Assembly (NCBI GenBank): GCA_017464305.1
Contig: JAFUDS010000026.1
Location: 1-64,000 of the forward strand
Length of the DNA stretch: 64,000 nucleotides
Origin: Clostridia bacterium
Lineage (GTDB): Bacteria > Bacillota > Clostridia > Christensenellales > Aristaeellaceae
Direction: 5' to 3'
Shown here: one piece after another, positions 43,542 to 52,256 of the stretch
Numbering within the stretch: position 1 is the stretch's first letter
Layout: each line of letters begins with the position of its first letter
Notes under the pieces: generated by a model
The model's database searches: none
The model's input: the letters and a program-made list of their open reading frames with translations, nothing else
Told to the model about the DNA's origin: nothing
Position numbers and translations under genes: made by a program

Positions 43542-44441
43542 ATGTCAGCGGAAAAGAAATTTCATTCCGGATTCATTCCGATCGTAGGGAAGCCCAATGT
43601 CGGTAAATCTTCCATCATGAACGCCCTGATCGGGGAAAAGGTAGCCATTGTATCCAATCGCCCGCAAACCACCCGGAATCGCATCATGGGCGTCGTCACC
43701 ACCGAAGAGAGCCAATTCGTGTTCCTGGATACCCCCGGTATTCATGATCCCCGAACCAGGCTGGGAGAATATATGATGCACTCCGTGAAGGACGCCATGG
43801 AGGGCATGGACTGCGTGCTCATGGTGGTGGATGTGACCTACATTCGGGAGAAGGATCTGGACATCGCCCGCTCGCTTACGGACAAAAAAGTGCCCAAGGT
43901 ATTGGCTATCAATAAGATCGATTTGGTGAAGCCGGAGGAGATTCTCCGGGTGACGGCGGAATTCGCGGACATGGGCTTCGACGAAATCATCCCTGTCAGT
44001 GCGGTCAGCGGCAGCGGGCTTACGGAGCTGTCCCAGAGCCTGACAAATCATCTGCCGGAAGGGCCGAAATATTTCCCGGAGGATATGATGACCGATCAGC
44101 CGGAGCGGCTGCTGTGCGCGGAGATCATTCGGGAGAAAACCCTGCGCCATCTGCGGGATGAAATTCCCCACGGCATCGGCGTGGAGATGATGCAGATTGA
44201 AAAGCTCAGCGAGGATCTGACGGAGATTCATGCCACCCTGTATTGCGAACGGGATTCCCATAAGCGAATCATCATTGGCAAGCAGGGGAGCATGCTGAAG
44301 GTCATCGGGTCGGAAGCTCGGACGGATATCGAAAATCTGCTGGGAACTCATGTGAATCTGAAGCTGTGGGTTAAGATTCGGCCGGATTGGCGGAATAATC
44401 TTTCCGACCTGAAGACCCTGGGCTACGACGCGAAGCAGTAA
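43542..44441 (+). CDS. era: GTPase Era
   Basis: Era binds the 3' end of 16S rRNA during 30S assembly. The 299-residue protein shows G1 GKPNVGKSS, G3 DTPGIHDP and G4 NKID, and a C-terminal KH domain with GKQGSMLKVIG. It lies ten bases after the YbeY fusion gene, which acts on the same rRNA end. Confidence 0.97.
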   Translation: MSAEKKFHSGFIPIVGKPNVGKSSIMNALIGEKVAIVSNRPQTTRNRIMGVVTTEESQFVFLDTPGIHDPRTRLGEYMMHSVKDAMEGMDCVLMVVDVTYIREKDLDIARSLTDKKVPKVLAINKIDLVKPEEILRVTAEFADMGFDEIIPVSAVSGSGLTELSQSLTNHLPEGPKYFPEDMMTDQPERLLCAEIIREKTLRHLRDEIPHGIGVEMMQIEKLSEDLTEIHATLYCERDSHKRIIIGKQGSMLKVIGSEARTDIENLLGTHVNLKLWVKIRPDWRNNLSDLKTLGYDAKQ

Positions 44442-44447
44442 TAAAAT

Positions 44448-44485
44448 GCGCAGCGCGATGAAGAACATCGGGCTGCGCGCGTTTC
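44448..44485 (+). terminator. Terminator after era
   Basis: GCGCAGC and GCTGCGC, with an inner GATG/CATC pairing, are followed by GCGTTT. The T-run is weak. Confidence 0.6.
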
Positions 44486-44521
44486 GAGAAACGAATTGTA
44501 ATTGTTTGCTGAGATAGGGGA

Positions 44522-44707
44522 TTACTGTAGTCTCTCCGGAAGCTGGACCTGAATGCTGTCGATGGAAACCGCGCGATATTCCGCGTCCCCCTGAACACAT
44601 TTCATGCAGTTGTCGCAGATTTTATTCGGATCCAGATCGCACCGGTCGCATTCTCCGCAGCCGATGCATTCCCGATCGTAAAGAACGCACATTTTGTGCA
44701 GCGCCAT
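44522..44707 (-). CDS. Small cysteine-rich (ferredoxin-like) protein
   Basis: The 61-residue protein has eight cysteines, seven of them in two clusters, CIGCGECDRC and CDNCMKC. The spacing is close to a 4Fe-4S or zinc site but is not a standard ferredoxin. The ATG at 44707 follows GGGAGG. Such short proteins occur in Clostridia next to era or methyltransferase genes; the function is unknown. It stands alone and divergent from the GNAT gene. Confidence 0.75.
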   Translation of the reverse strand: MALHKMCVLYDRECIGCGECDRCDLDPNKICDNCMKCVQGDAEYRAVSIDSIQVQLPERLQ

Positions 44708-44763
44708 GGATTCATTCCTCCCTGTGGATTTCCTTCTGCCCATTATACCTCCCCAAGGAAAGG

Positions 44764-45297
44764 ATGGTCAACCCCGTGAAAACGCTCCTCAGACCTTTTT
44801 CGGAGCCGGAATATCATCGCTTTTTTCAGGATTATGAGCCAGATCCAGTGATGGAGCCTGGGACCTATCGTTATAACGCAGAGGTGGTTTCCCGGTCCTA
44901 TCACTATAACTATCATGTGCGGCAAAATTACGCGCATTATGGCATTTTCCTGCCGGACGGTACGCCGGTGGGCTGCTTTCAGCTGAAAAGAATGGATGAA
45001 TCCCGCAAGTATTGCGAATTCGGCATCATCCTGCAAAATGAGCGCTGGGTGAATCAGGGGATTGGCACGGAGGCAATTCGACAGGGGCTGAGCATCGCTC
45101 GGGATCAATTCGGGATGGCTACGGTGATGGGGGACACCTCCAGCCGAAACGGCCGGATGATTCGGGTGTTCGAAAAATTAGGATTTCATCTGGTGGAAAG
45201 TGTAAAGGATGCATTCTTCCTGGTCAATGGCCAGCCAGGGGATCGACTGGTCTACGAAATTGAATTATCTACCATGCAAGGAGCTGTAAACGAATGA
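44764..45297 (+). CDS. GNAT-family N-acetyltransferase
   Basis: The 177-residue protein fits the RimJ/RimL-like acetyltransferase group, with the acetyl-CoA loop NQGIGTEAIRQGLSIA and the end motif SRNGRMIRVFEKLGFHLVE. The substrate is unknown. GGAAAGG lies very close to the ATG. Its stop overlaps the next gene's start as ATGA, so it is coupled to the rRNA methyltransferase gene. Confidence 0.85.
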   Translation: MVNPVKTLLRPFSEPEYHRFFQDYEPDPVMEPGTYRYNAEVVSRSYHYNYHVRQNYAHYGIFLPDGTPVGCFQLKRMDESRKYCEFGIILQNERWVNQGIGTEAIRQGLSIARDQFGMATVMGDTSSRNGRMIRVFEKLGFHLVESVKDAFFLVNGQPGDRLVYEIELSTMQGAVNE

Positions 45298-46469
45298 GCA
45301 AAGCAGTTTTGATCCCGGGAAAGGAAAAACGCGTATACTCCCGGCACCCCTGGATCTTCCGCAGCGATATCGCCCGGGTGGAAGGGGAGTTTACGCCCGG
45401 GGATGTGCTGGATATCTATTCCAGCAAGGGGAAGTTCCTGGCCCGGGGGTTCTATAATCCTGCCAGCCAGATTGCCCTGCGCGTCATGACCTATCATGAG
45501 GAGCCGGTGGATCGGGATTTCATCTTTCGTCGGGTCCATGAGGCCATTGATTATCGCCGTAGCTTTGCCGATCTGCGCTCCTGCCGCTTGATTTTCGCGG
45601 AAAGCGACCGGCTGCCCGCCATGATTGTGGACGCCTTTGGCGACGTGCTGGTGCTGCAGTGCTTGGCCCTAGGCATGGAGCGATTTAAGCAGGATGTGGT
45701 GGACGCGCTGGTGGAAGAATTGCATCCCGTCGGCATCTGGGAGCGAAACGATGTGCCCGTCCGCCGGCTGGAAGGTCTGGAGATGCAAACTGGCCTGCTG
45801 TATGGCCAGGTGCCGGATCGGGCCCTGATGGTGGAAAATGGCATTAAATTTCTGGTGGATGTGAAGGAAGGCCAAAAAACGGGCTTTTTCCTGGACCAGA
45901 AGGAGAACCGGGCCGCCATTGCCCCCTTTGTGAAGGGAAAGCGGGTGCTGGATTGCTTTACCCATACCGGTTCCTTCGCCCTGCACGCGGGATACTATGG
46001 CGCCCGAGAAGTCATTGGCGTGGATATCAGTGAATTTGCCTGCCAGTTCGCAGAAGAGAACGCAAAGCTGAATGGATTGGAGGATCGGGTGCGCTTTGTG
46101 ACGGCCAACGCTTTTGATCTCCTGGCGGAAAAGAGCCGGGCGGGGGAAAAATACGATGTGGTGATTCTGGACCCGCCGGCTTTCACCAAATCCCGTTCCA
46201 CGGTGGACAGCGCCAAGCGGGGATACAAGGAAATCAATCTGCGGGCCATGAAAATGATCGAGCCCGGCGGTTATTTAATTACCTGCTCCTGCAGCCAGCA
46301 TATCTCTCCAGAACTGTTCCAGGAGATCGTGTGGGATGCGGCCGCGGACGCCCGGGTGCTGCTGCGGCAGGTGGAATTTCGCACCCAGGGCAAGGACCAT
46401 CCGATTTTGCCGGCTTCGCCAGAAACGCAGTATCTGAAATGTGGCATCTATCAGGTTTTCCCGGTATAA
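45294..46469 (+). CDS. RlmI-type 23S rRNA cytosine-C5 methyltransferase
   Basis: The 391-residue protein has an N-terminal PUA domain (VYSRHPWIFRSDIARVEG), a beta-barrel region (KTGFFLDQKENR) and a methyltransferase domain with motif I VLDCFTHTGSFALHA, catalytic region LDPPAFTKSR and CSCSQHI. E. coli RlmI makes m5C1962 in 23S rRNA; the same target is likely but not shown. A strong terminator follows. Confidence 0.92.
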   Translation: MSKAVLIPGKEKRVYSRHPWIFRSDIARVEGEFTPGDVLDIYSSKGKFLARGFYNPASQIALRVMTYHEEPVDRDFIFRRVHEAIDYRRSFADLRSCRLIFAESDRLPAMIVDAFGDVLVLQCLALGMERFKQDVVDALVEELHPVGIWERNDVPVRRLEGLEMQTGLLYGQVPDRALMVENGIKFLVDVKEGQKTGFFLDQKENRAAIAPFVKGKRVLDCFTHTGSFALHAGYYGAREVIGVDISEFACQFAEENAKLNGLEDRVRFVTANAFDLLAEKSRAGEKYDVVILDPPAFTKSRSTVDSAKRGYKEINLRAMKMIEPGGYLITCSCSQHISPELFQEIVWDAAADARVLLRQVEFRTQGKDHPILPASPETQYLKCGIYQVFPV

Positions 46470-46479
46470 ACCAGCATAT

Positions 46480-46512
46480 GAACAAAAGCCGCTGAAAAAG
46501 CGGCTTTTGTTC
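46480..46512. terminator. Bidirectional terminator between the rRNA methyltransferase and recombinase genes
   Basis: A perfect 13-bp stem, GAACAAAAGCCGC with GCGGCTTTTGTTC, has a 7-base A-rich loop. It ends both convergent genes. Confidence 0.9.
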
Positions 46513-46518
46513 ATGCAC

Positions 46519-47682
46519 TCAATTCTGATCAAACTCCGGGTCTCCGGGCAAATGCACATGTTCCGCGGCCATGCGCCGCCGGGCGTCCGTCATGTCGGCA
46601 TAGTGTTTCCGGGTGGTATCCACGGAGGTATGGCCCAACACGTCCGCCACCAGATAAATATCGCCCGTTTCCTGATACAGGTTGGTGGCATAGGTACTGC
46701 GCAGCTTGTGGGGACTGATGCGAGGCTTCAGGGGCGCGGCGATGGCGGCATATTTTTTCACTAAATTCTGTACCGCCCGCTGGGAGATTCGTTTTTTCTG
46801 CAGGCTTAAAAACAGCGCGTCCTCATGGCCGGGCAGGGCTTCGATCTCCTGGCGCTCCGCCAGGTATTCGCCCAGGGCGTCGGCGGTTTCCGGAGGAAAA
46901 TAAAGCACCACCTGGTTTCCGCCCTTGCGGGTTACCAAGACCGCGTTGTTTTCCATGTCCAAATCACGCAGATTGATGCCTACCAGCTCGCTGACCCGCA
47001 TCCCAGTGCCCAGGAAGAGAATCAGCATAGCATAATCCCGCCGGGCTGTGATCTTTTGAAAGCGCTGTTGCCCCTTGCTCATTTCTGCGCCGTCCTGGGC
47101 GGTGGACAGCAGCTTCTCTAATTCCTCCTTGCTGAGGCGCAAAATGGGTTTTTCATGAATTTTCGGCAGCGGCACCAGCTCCGTCACGTTGGATCCAATC
47201 CGCTGATTCTTGAACAGATAGTCATAGAAAGATCTTATGGAACAGAGCTTTCGCTTAATGGACAGATCGTGATTCACCAGAACCCGGTCTGGTTCTGCAT
47301 GGTTTTCGTCGCTTTTCAGATAATAAGTCAGATATTCCGTATAAGCCGTCAGGTCAGATTGGGTTAAATGATCCAGATCCTGATCATCCAGCAGGGTGAT
47401 GGGCTTCTGGGCGTAATAGACCCGTTCCGCATGAAGAAACTCAAAGAAGGTGTTTAGATCGATGGCGTAAGCCAGCCGTGTTAAGGTGGAAGTGGTCACC
47501 GCGATGGCTCGCAGAAAATCACCGCAGGCCTGGGGCAGCCCCCGGGAGATTTCGCGAATCTGCGTAATTCGTTTCGCGTCCACTTCATCACGATATTTAT
47601 TATTTCGAATCTCCGCCAAAGCTTTTCTAAACTCCTTCCAATGGGTAAATCTTCCTCCAAGGATTGTCCGCGGGCCTATCAA
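46519..47682 (-). CDS. Xer-type tyrosine recombinase (XerS-like length)
   Basis: The 387-residue protein has an N-terminal core-binding SAM-like domain and a catalytic domain with the Arg in LGTGMRVSELV, HKLRSTYATNL (HxxR), GHTS and the nucleophile in KHYAD. It is longer than XerC/XerD (about 300) and close to streptococcal XerS (about 356). It shares with XerS an extended N-terminus and the style LTQSDLTAYTEYLTYYL. The start is TTG 47682 behind GGGGAGG. A 36-bp palindrome lies 26 bases upstream. It may resolve chromosome dimers as a single-recombinase system; that is inferred. Confidence 0.85.
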   Translation of the reverse strand: MIGPRTILGGRFTHWKEFRKALAEIRNNKYRDEVDAKRITQIREISRGLPQACGDFLRAIAVTTSTLTRLAYAIDLNTFFEFLHAERVYYAQKPITLLDDQDLDHLTQSDLTAYTEYLTYYLKSDENHAEPDRVLVNHDLSIKRKLCSIRSFYDYLFKNQRIGSNVTELVPLPKIHEKPILRLSKEELEKLLSTAQDGAEMSKGQQRFQKITARRDYAMLILFLGTGMRVSELVGINLRDLDMENNAVLVTRKGGNQVVLYFPPETADALGEYLAERQEIEALPGHEDALFLSLQKKRISQRAVQNLVKKYAAIAAPLKPRISPHKLRSTYATNLYQETGDIYLVADVLGHTSVDTTRKHYADMTDARRRMAAEHVHLPGDPEFDQN

Positions 47683-47708
47683 AGCCTCCCCCTGAAAGAA
47701 AGTAAGCT

Positions 47709-47744
47709 CAACTATTCGTAAAACTGTGGTTTAGCGAATAGTTG
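47709..47744. repeat. 36-bp palindrome upstream of the recombinase gene
   Basis: CAACTATTCG (47709-47718) and CGAATAGTTG (47735-47744) are perfect inverted arms. After two mismatched positions, AAAC/GTTT continue the arms around TGTG. The layout can be read as two 11-bp arms around a 6-bp centre (47712-47739), like a dif site. It is not followed by a T-run, so a terminator is less likely. Confidence 0.6.
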
Positions 47745-47809
47745 GAACAATATTCCCCTCTCGCTGGAAGCCGATATTTCCGACGACATCCCGGGGTTTA
47801 CCCATCTTT

Positions 47810-48961
47810 TCAGTTAAAATAATCCCATACGGCTGCGAAGGCTTTTCGCGTCAAATGACCTACATGGTTCGACATCTGATTGTTGCAGCCATTGGTGCAC
47901 AGCACAAAGACCAGCTCCGTCTCCGGATCAAAATACATATTGCACAGAACGGCGCCACTCATGCCCTGATGACCATAGAGCACCTTTCCTGGCAGGAGGG
48001 TTTCTTCCCGATGGGTGCAAAGGCCATAGGGCGTTTTTGCGGTGATATCTCCCTTGCCCTCCTGGGATTCCATCATCTGGGCCACGGTGTCCTCCTCCAG
48101 GAGCCGAACGCCGTCCAATTCACCGGCATTCAGCATCAGCATCCCAATTCGGCATAAATCGGTGGGTTTCATCCACAGCGAGCCTACCGTCAATCGATAA
48201 TGCTTATCCGGATTTACGGAGGAATCCCAGGCCTTCTCAATGGAATACTTATAGGACACGGCGGTGGAGCCATCCACCTTGTAGAGGCCGGCAACGTTTT
48301 CCGGATCCTGCAGCAATCCCGCATTATAGGCTGCGTTGATTTTCAAGGGCTGGAATACATTATTGTATACAGAATCCTGAACGTTGATCTGATCCACTGC
48401 CTCGATCAAAGACCCCATGATTCCCGCGCCGAAATTGGAATAGCGATACTTGGAGCCAGGAACCTCCTTATACCAGTTTCCCCGCTTCACCTTGTCGGTG
48501 GAGATCAGCGAGCGCAGTGTATTGGATTCCCGGGCATATCCGCCGCCCTGATTTAAGGAGGAGGTGTGTGTCATCAGCATGCGAAGGGTAATCTTCTGCT
48601 TTTTATAATACGGATTCTGCACCTCGTAGCCCAGATACTGGGATATATCCGCGTCCAGGTCCAATTGCCCGGACTCCACCAGCTGCATGACCCGGAGGGC
48701 GGAAACCAGCTTTGTTACGGAGGCGATTTTAAAATAGGTATCCGCGGAGACTGGGATCTTCTTGGATTTCACCGCGGTGCCATAATAATGCTCAAAAATG
48801 ATTTCATCGCCTCGGGCGACAATAATCGCGCCGCCGGTTGTTTTATGGCTCTTGAAGGTCTGATTCAGAGCTGTACGCAGCTCTGCGTCGGTTTCTTCCC
48901 CAAAGGCCAAAGCCGGAAACAGGAAAACAAACAGCAGAAAAATACTCAGAACTTTTCGCAT
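47810..48961 (-). CDS. Secreted serine hydrolase of the beta-lactamase class C/PBP4-like family
   Basis: The 383-residue protein has a signal peptide (RKVLSIFLLFVFLFPALAFG) and the SxxK active-site motif in FKIASVTKLVS near residue 80. The YxN motif is in YRYSNFGAG, and HQGMSG is near the C-terminus in place of the usual KTG box. It may be a D-alanyl-peptidase, esterase or peptidoglycan hydrolase rather than an antibiotic-degrading enzyme. GGAGG lies before the ATG. It follows rnhA by 36 bases. Confidence 0.85.
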   Translation of the reverse strand: MRKVLSIFLLFVFLFPALAFGEETDAELRTALNQTFKSHKTTGGAIIVARGDEIIFEHYYGTAVKSKKIPVSADTYFKIASVTKLVSALRVMQLVESGQLDLDADISQYLGYEVQNPYYKKQKITLRMLMTHTSSLNQGGGYARESNTLRSLISTDKVKRGNWYKEVPGSKYRYSNFGAGIMGSLIEAVDQINVQDSVYNNVFQPLKINAAYNAGLLQDPENVAGLYKVDGSTAVSYKYSIEKAWDSSVNPDKHYRLTVGSLWMKPTDLCRIGMLMLNAGELDGVRLLEEDTVAQMMESQEGKGDITAKTPYGLCTHREETLLPGKVLYGHQGMSGAVLCNMYFDPETELVFVLCTNGCNNQMSNHVGHLTRKAFAAVWDYFN

Positions 48962-48997
48962 GGGGGAACCTCCGGATCAAATCAATCAAGATGCACG

Positions 48998-49489
48998 TTA
49001 CTTGCTTTGTTCGCTCTCCTCCGCGGGGGTGTTTATTCGCCGATATTCTTCAATTGCCGCCCGGGCCAGCTCATCGCAGCGGTTATTCTGCGGATGATCC
49101 GCGTGGCCCTTGACTTTGTAGAATTCCACATGATGCTTCCGGGTTTGGGCGGCCAGGATAAACCAAAGATCCTGATTTTCCACCGGCTCCCCATCCGCCT
49201 TTTTCCAGCCCTTTCGCTTCCAGCTGTCGATCCAGTGATCGTTGAAAGCGTTGACCAGGTAAGCGCTGTCGGAATACAGTTTAACGTCGCAGGGTTCCTT
49301 CAGGGCGCCCAGGCCGCTGATGGCGGCGAAGAGCTCCATTCGGTTGTTGGTGGTGCCGGCCATGAAGCCGGAGATCTCCTTGGTATGGGGCCCAAATTCC
49401 AGAATCGCCGCCCAGCCGCCGGGGCCTGGATTACCGCTGCAGGCGCCGTCGGTATAGATATTCACCTGTTTTCTTGCTGCTTCCGCCAT
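48998..49489 (-). CDS. rnhA: Ribonuclease HI
   Basis: The 163-residue enzyme removes RNA from RNA-DNA hybrids. Catalytic residues are visible in [16 protein letters not shown] (Asp), RMELFAAI (Glu), YSDSAYLVN (Asp) and CDELARAA (Asp), with the basic handle WKRKGWKK. It lies six bases after proC. The window also contains rnhB at its far end. Confidence 0.96.
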   Translation of the reverse strand: MAEAARKQVNIYTDGACSGNPGPGGWAAILEFGPHTKEISGFMAGTTNNRMELFAAISGLGALKEPCDVKLYSDSAYLVNAFNDHWIDSWKRKGWKKADGEPVENQDLWFILAAQTRKHHVEFYKVKGHADHPQNNRCDELARAAIEEYRRINTPAEESEQSK

Positions 49490-49495
49490 CTTCCC

Positions 49496-50305
49496 TTACC
49501 TCGACATTTCCCGGCTCTTTTTCGCGCAGGCCGCCATGGCTTCCAGGATAGCGTTCCGGAAGCCATTCTTCTCCAGCTCCGCCACGGCTTCAATGGTGGT
49601 TCCTCCAGGAGAGCACACCGCGTCCTTCAGCGCCGCGGGATGAGTGCCGGAGGATAAGACCATCAGGGCGCTGCCCAGCACGCTCTGGGCGGCCATTTCA
49701 TAGGCATAGGTGCGGGGCAGCCCTTCCCGAACGCCAGCATCCGCCATGGCTTCAATCATCATATACACATAGGCCGGGCTGCTGCCGCTGATGGCAATAA
49801 CGCCGTCAAACAGCCGCTCCGGCAGGACGCGGGTTTTTCCCACCGCGTCGAAGATTCCCTTGGCGAAATCAAAATCCTCCTGGGAGAAGGTGGTGTCATC
49901 ACAAATGGCCGTCATGCCCTCGCCCACTAAAGCGGGGGTGTTGGGCATCACCCGCAGCCAGGCGGCGCCGGTATCCTTCAGCGCCTTCTCCAGCATATCC
50001 ACCGTCCAGCCGGCAGCGATGCTGAGCACGGACTTCCCTCTCAGTCCCGGTTTGATCTCATCGATCACTTCCTGGATGTACAGGGGTTTGACGGCCAGGA
50101 TGATCAGATCGGAATTTTCCGCCACCTCCAGGCAGTCCCGCGCCTCTAAAATACCGGGCAGATCCTCCCGGATTTCCCGCAGCTTGCGCTTACTGACGTC
50201 GAAAACCGTCAGCTGGGATGCTTTTACATATCCTGCGTCCACGATGCCGCGGAGGATGGCGGAGCCCATATTGCCCACGCCAATCATCCCGATGGTTCTG
50301 ATCAT
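49496..50305 (-). CDS. proC: Pyrroline-5-carboxylate reductase
   Basis: ProC makes proline from pyrroline-5-carboxylate with NAD(P)H. The 269-residue protein starts with the Rossmann motif IGMIGVGNMGSAILRG and ends with the substrate-binding region SPGGTTIEAVAELE. GGGAGGG lies before the ATG. It sits between hslU and rnhA, an unusual neighbour for a proline gene, and is likely just part of the same operon. Confidence 0.96.
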   Translation of the reverse strand: MIRTIGMIGVGNMGSAILRGIVDAGYVKASQLTVFDVSKRKLREIREDLPGILEARDCLEVAENSDLIILAVKPLYIQEVIDEIKPGLRGKSVLSIAAGWTVDMLEKALKDTGAAWLRVMPNTPALVGEGMTAICDDTTFSQEDFDFAKGIFDAVGKTRVLPERLFDGVIAISGSSPAYVYMMIEAMADAGVREGLPRTYAYEMAAQSVLGSALMVLSSGTHPAALKDAVCSPGGTTIEAVAELEKNGFRNAILEAMAACAKKSREMSR

Positions 50306-50321
50306 CTTCTTCCCTCCCCTT

Positions 50322-51704
50322 TTAGATGATATATTTCTTCAGATCAACAGGCTTGTTCTCGTCCTTCAGGTGCTCCTCCACATACTTGGCGTCGATGGAA
50401 AGGCTGAAGGGGGGCATGTTTTCATCCCCGGCGTTGAAGCTGATATCCTCCAGCAGCTGCTCAAAGATGGCGTGGAGCCGCCTGGCGCCGATATCCTCCT
50501 GATTTTCATTGGCGTTGCAGGCTGCCTCAGCGATGGCGGTAATGGCGGAGGGCTCGAAATCCAGCAGCACCTTGTCCACCTCCAGCAGCGCCTTATACTG
50601 CCGGGTCAGGGCGTTTTCAGGCTCCGTAAGGATGCGCTCAAAATCCTGCCGGGACAGGCTGTTCAGCTGTACATGCACCGGGAAGCGACCCTGCAGTTCG
50701 GGAATCAGATCCGACACCTTGCTGACATGGAAGGCGCCGGCGGCGATAAACAGCATGTAATCGGTCTTCACGGCGCCATACTTCGTGTTCACCGTGCTGC
50801 CCTCCACGATGGGCAGAATATCCCGCTGGACGCCTTCCCGGCTTACATCCGGCCCGTGGCCGGAATTGCCGGAAGCGATCTTGTCGATTTCGTCGATGAA
50901 GACCATGCCATTCTGCTCCGTGCGGCGAATGGCCTCCTCCTGCACGGCGTCATTGTCAATCAGCTTGGCGGCTTCCTGCTCCGTCAAAATCTTGCGGGCT
51001 TCCTTTACCTTCACGTGGCGCAGGCGGGTCTGCCGGGGCATCATGTTGCCCATCATATCCCCCAGAGAGATGCTGTTTCCGCCCACCTCCAGCTTGGGCA
51101 TCTCCTCCTCGACCTCAATCTCAATCTCGTTTTCCTCAATCTCACCGCGCATCAGCTGGCCCCGGATATCCTCCTTTTTTCGGGCCAGGGCGGTGGTTTC
51201 CTCGCTGGAGGGCGATTGTTCCTTCTGCTTTCCCAGCAGATAGTCCAAGGGATTGTTCATAAAGCCATTTCCCGCCTTTTTCGGCGGATGCACCAACAGC
51301 TCCGCCAGGGCTTCCTCCGCCAGCACCTTGGCCCGGGGCATGACCTTTTCCTCATGCTCCTTGCGGACCATGCGAATGGCATTTTCCGTCAAGTCCCGAA
51401 TAATGCTTTCCACATCCCGGCCCACATAGCCTACCTCGGTGAATTTCGTGGCTTCCACCTTGATGAAGGGCGCGTTGACCAGCTTAGCCAGCCGCCGGGC
51501 GATCTCCGTCTTGCCCACGCCGGTGGGTCCGATCATCAGAATATTCTTCGGGCTGATCTCCTCCCGCAGGTCCTCCGAAACCCGGCTGCGACGGTAACGA
51601 TTCCGCAGGGCAATGGCCACGGATTTTTTCGCTTCCTCCTGACCTACGATATATCGATCCAGCTCATGCACGATCTGTCTGGGCGTCAATTCCATCTGAG
51701 GCAC
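50322..51704 (-). CDS. hslU: HslU (ClpY) ATPase subunit of the HslUV protease
   Basis: HslU unfolds proteins and feeds them to HslV. The 460-residue AAA+ protein has Walker A GPTGVGKTE, an intermediate I-domain (about residues 110-240) and Walker B MVFIDEIDKI. It also has the sensor region FIAAGAFHVSKVSDLIPELQGRFP, and the C-terminal hydrophobic tail KKYII needed to activate HslV. It lies 12 bases after hslV. Confidence 0.97.
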   Translation of the reverse strand: MPQMELTPRQIVHELDRYIVGQEEAKKSVAIALRNRYRRSRVSEDLREEISPKNILMIGPTGVGKTEIARRLAKLVNAPFIKVEATKFTEVGYVGRDVESIIRDLTENAIRMVRKEHEEKVMPRAKVLAEEALAELLVHPPKKAGNGFMNNPLDYLLGKQKEQSPSSEETTALARKKEDIRGQLMRGEIEENEIEIEVEEEMPKLEVGGNSISLGDMMGNMMPRQTRLRHVKVKEARKILTEQEAAKLIDNDAVQEEAIRRTEQNGMVFIDEIDKIASGNSGHGPDVSREGVQRDILPIVEGSTVNTKYGAVKTDYMLFIAAGAFHVSKVSDLIPELQGRFPVHVQLNSLSRQDFERILTEPENALTRQYKALLEVDKVLLDFEPSAITAIAEAACNANENQEDIGARRLHAIFEQLLEDISFNAGDENMPPFSLSIDAKYVEEHLKDENKPVDLKKYII

Positions 51705-51716
51705 TCCCCTTCCGCT

Positions 51717-52256
51717 TTACACATCTTCCACGATGATATTGTCATTGGTAAACACGCAGATTCCCGCCGCGATGCGCAGAGCCTTCTCCGCGATTTCGTG
51801 GGCGGATAGCTCCGTGTTCTGCACCAGGGCTCTGGCCGCCGCCAGGGCATAATTGCCGCCGGAGCCGATGGCCGCGACGCCCTCGTCCGGGTCGATGACC
51901 TCGCCGGTGCCGCTGAGAATCAGTAAATGATCCTTGTTGGCCACAATCATCATGGATTCCAGCTGACGCATGCTCTGATCCCCCCGCCAGGTTTGGGCCA
52001 GGGAAACCGCCGCCCTTTCCAGGTTGCCGTTGCATTGCTGCAGCTTTTCCTCGAATTTTTCGCATAGGGTAAAGGCGTCCACCACGCTGCCGGCGAACCC
52101 CACGGCGACCTCTCCATGATACAGCCGGCGAACCTTTTTCGCGGTGGTTTTAAAGATCGTGTTTTCTCCCATGGTCACCTGTCCATCGCCAGCGATGGCA
52201 ATATGGCCATTTTTCTTCACAGCACAGATGGTGGTGCCCCGAAAAGGACTACTCAT
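51717..52256 (-). CDS. hslV: HslV (ClpQ) peptidase subunit
   Basis: This proteasome-like peptidase is made as a proenzyme. The start ATG at 52256 overlaps the trmFO stop as ATGA and gives a seven-residue propeptide (MSSPFRG) before the catalytic Thr ([20 protein letters not shown]). In B. subtilis ClpQ the nucleophile is a Ser; here it is Thr as in E. coli HslV. The 179-residue length is normal. Confidence 0.95.
   Translation of the reverse strand: MSSPFRGTTICAVKKNGHIAIAGDGQVTMGENTIFKTTAKKVRRLYHGEVAVGFAGSVVDAFTLCEKFEEKLQQCNGNLERAAVSLAQTWRGDQSMRQLESMMIVANKDHLLILSGTGEVIDPDEGVAAIGSGGNYALAAARALVQNTELSAHEIAEKALRIAAGICVFTNDNIIVEDV

Noticed and set aside
47709-47744. Intrinsic terminator for the serine hydrolase gene
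   Set aside because: The stem is AT-rich at its base, has two internal mismatches and is not followed by a T-run on the minus strand; a protein-binding site is more plausible.
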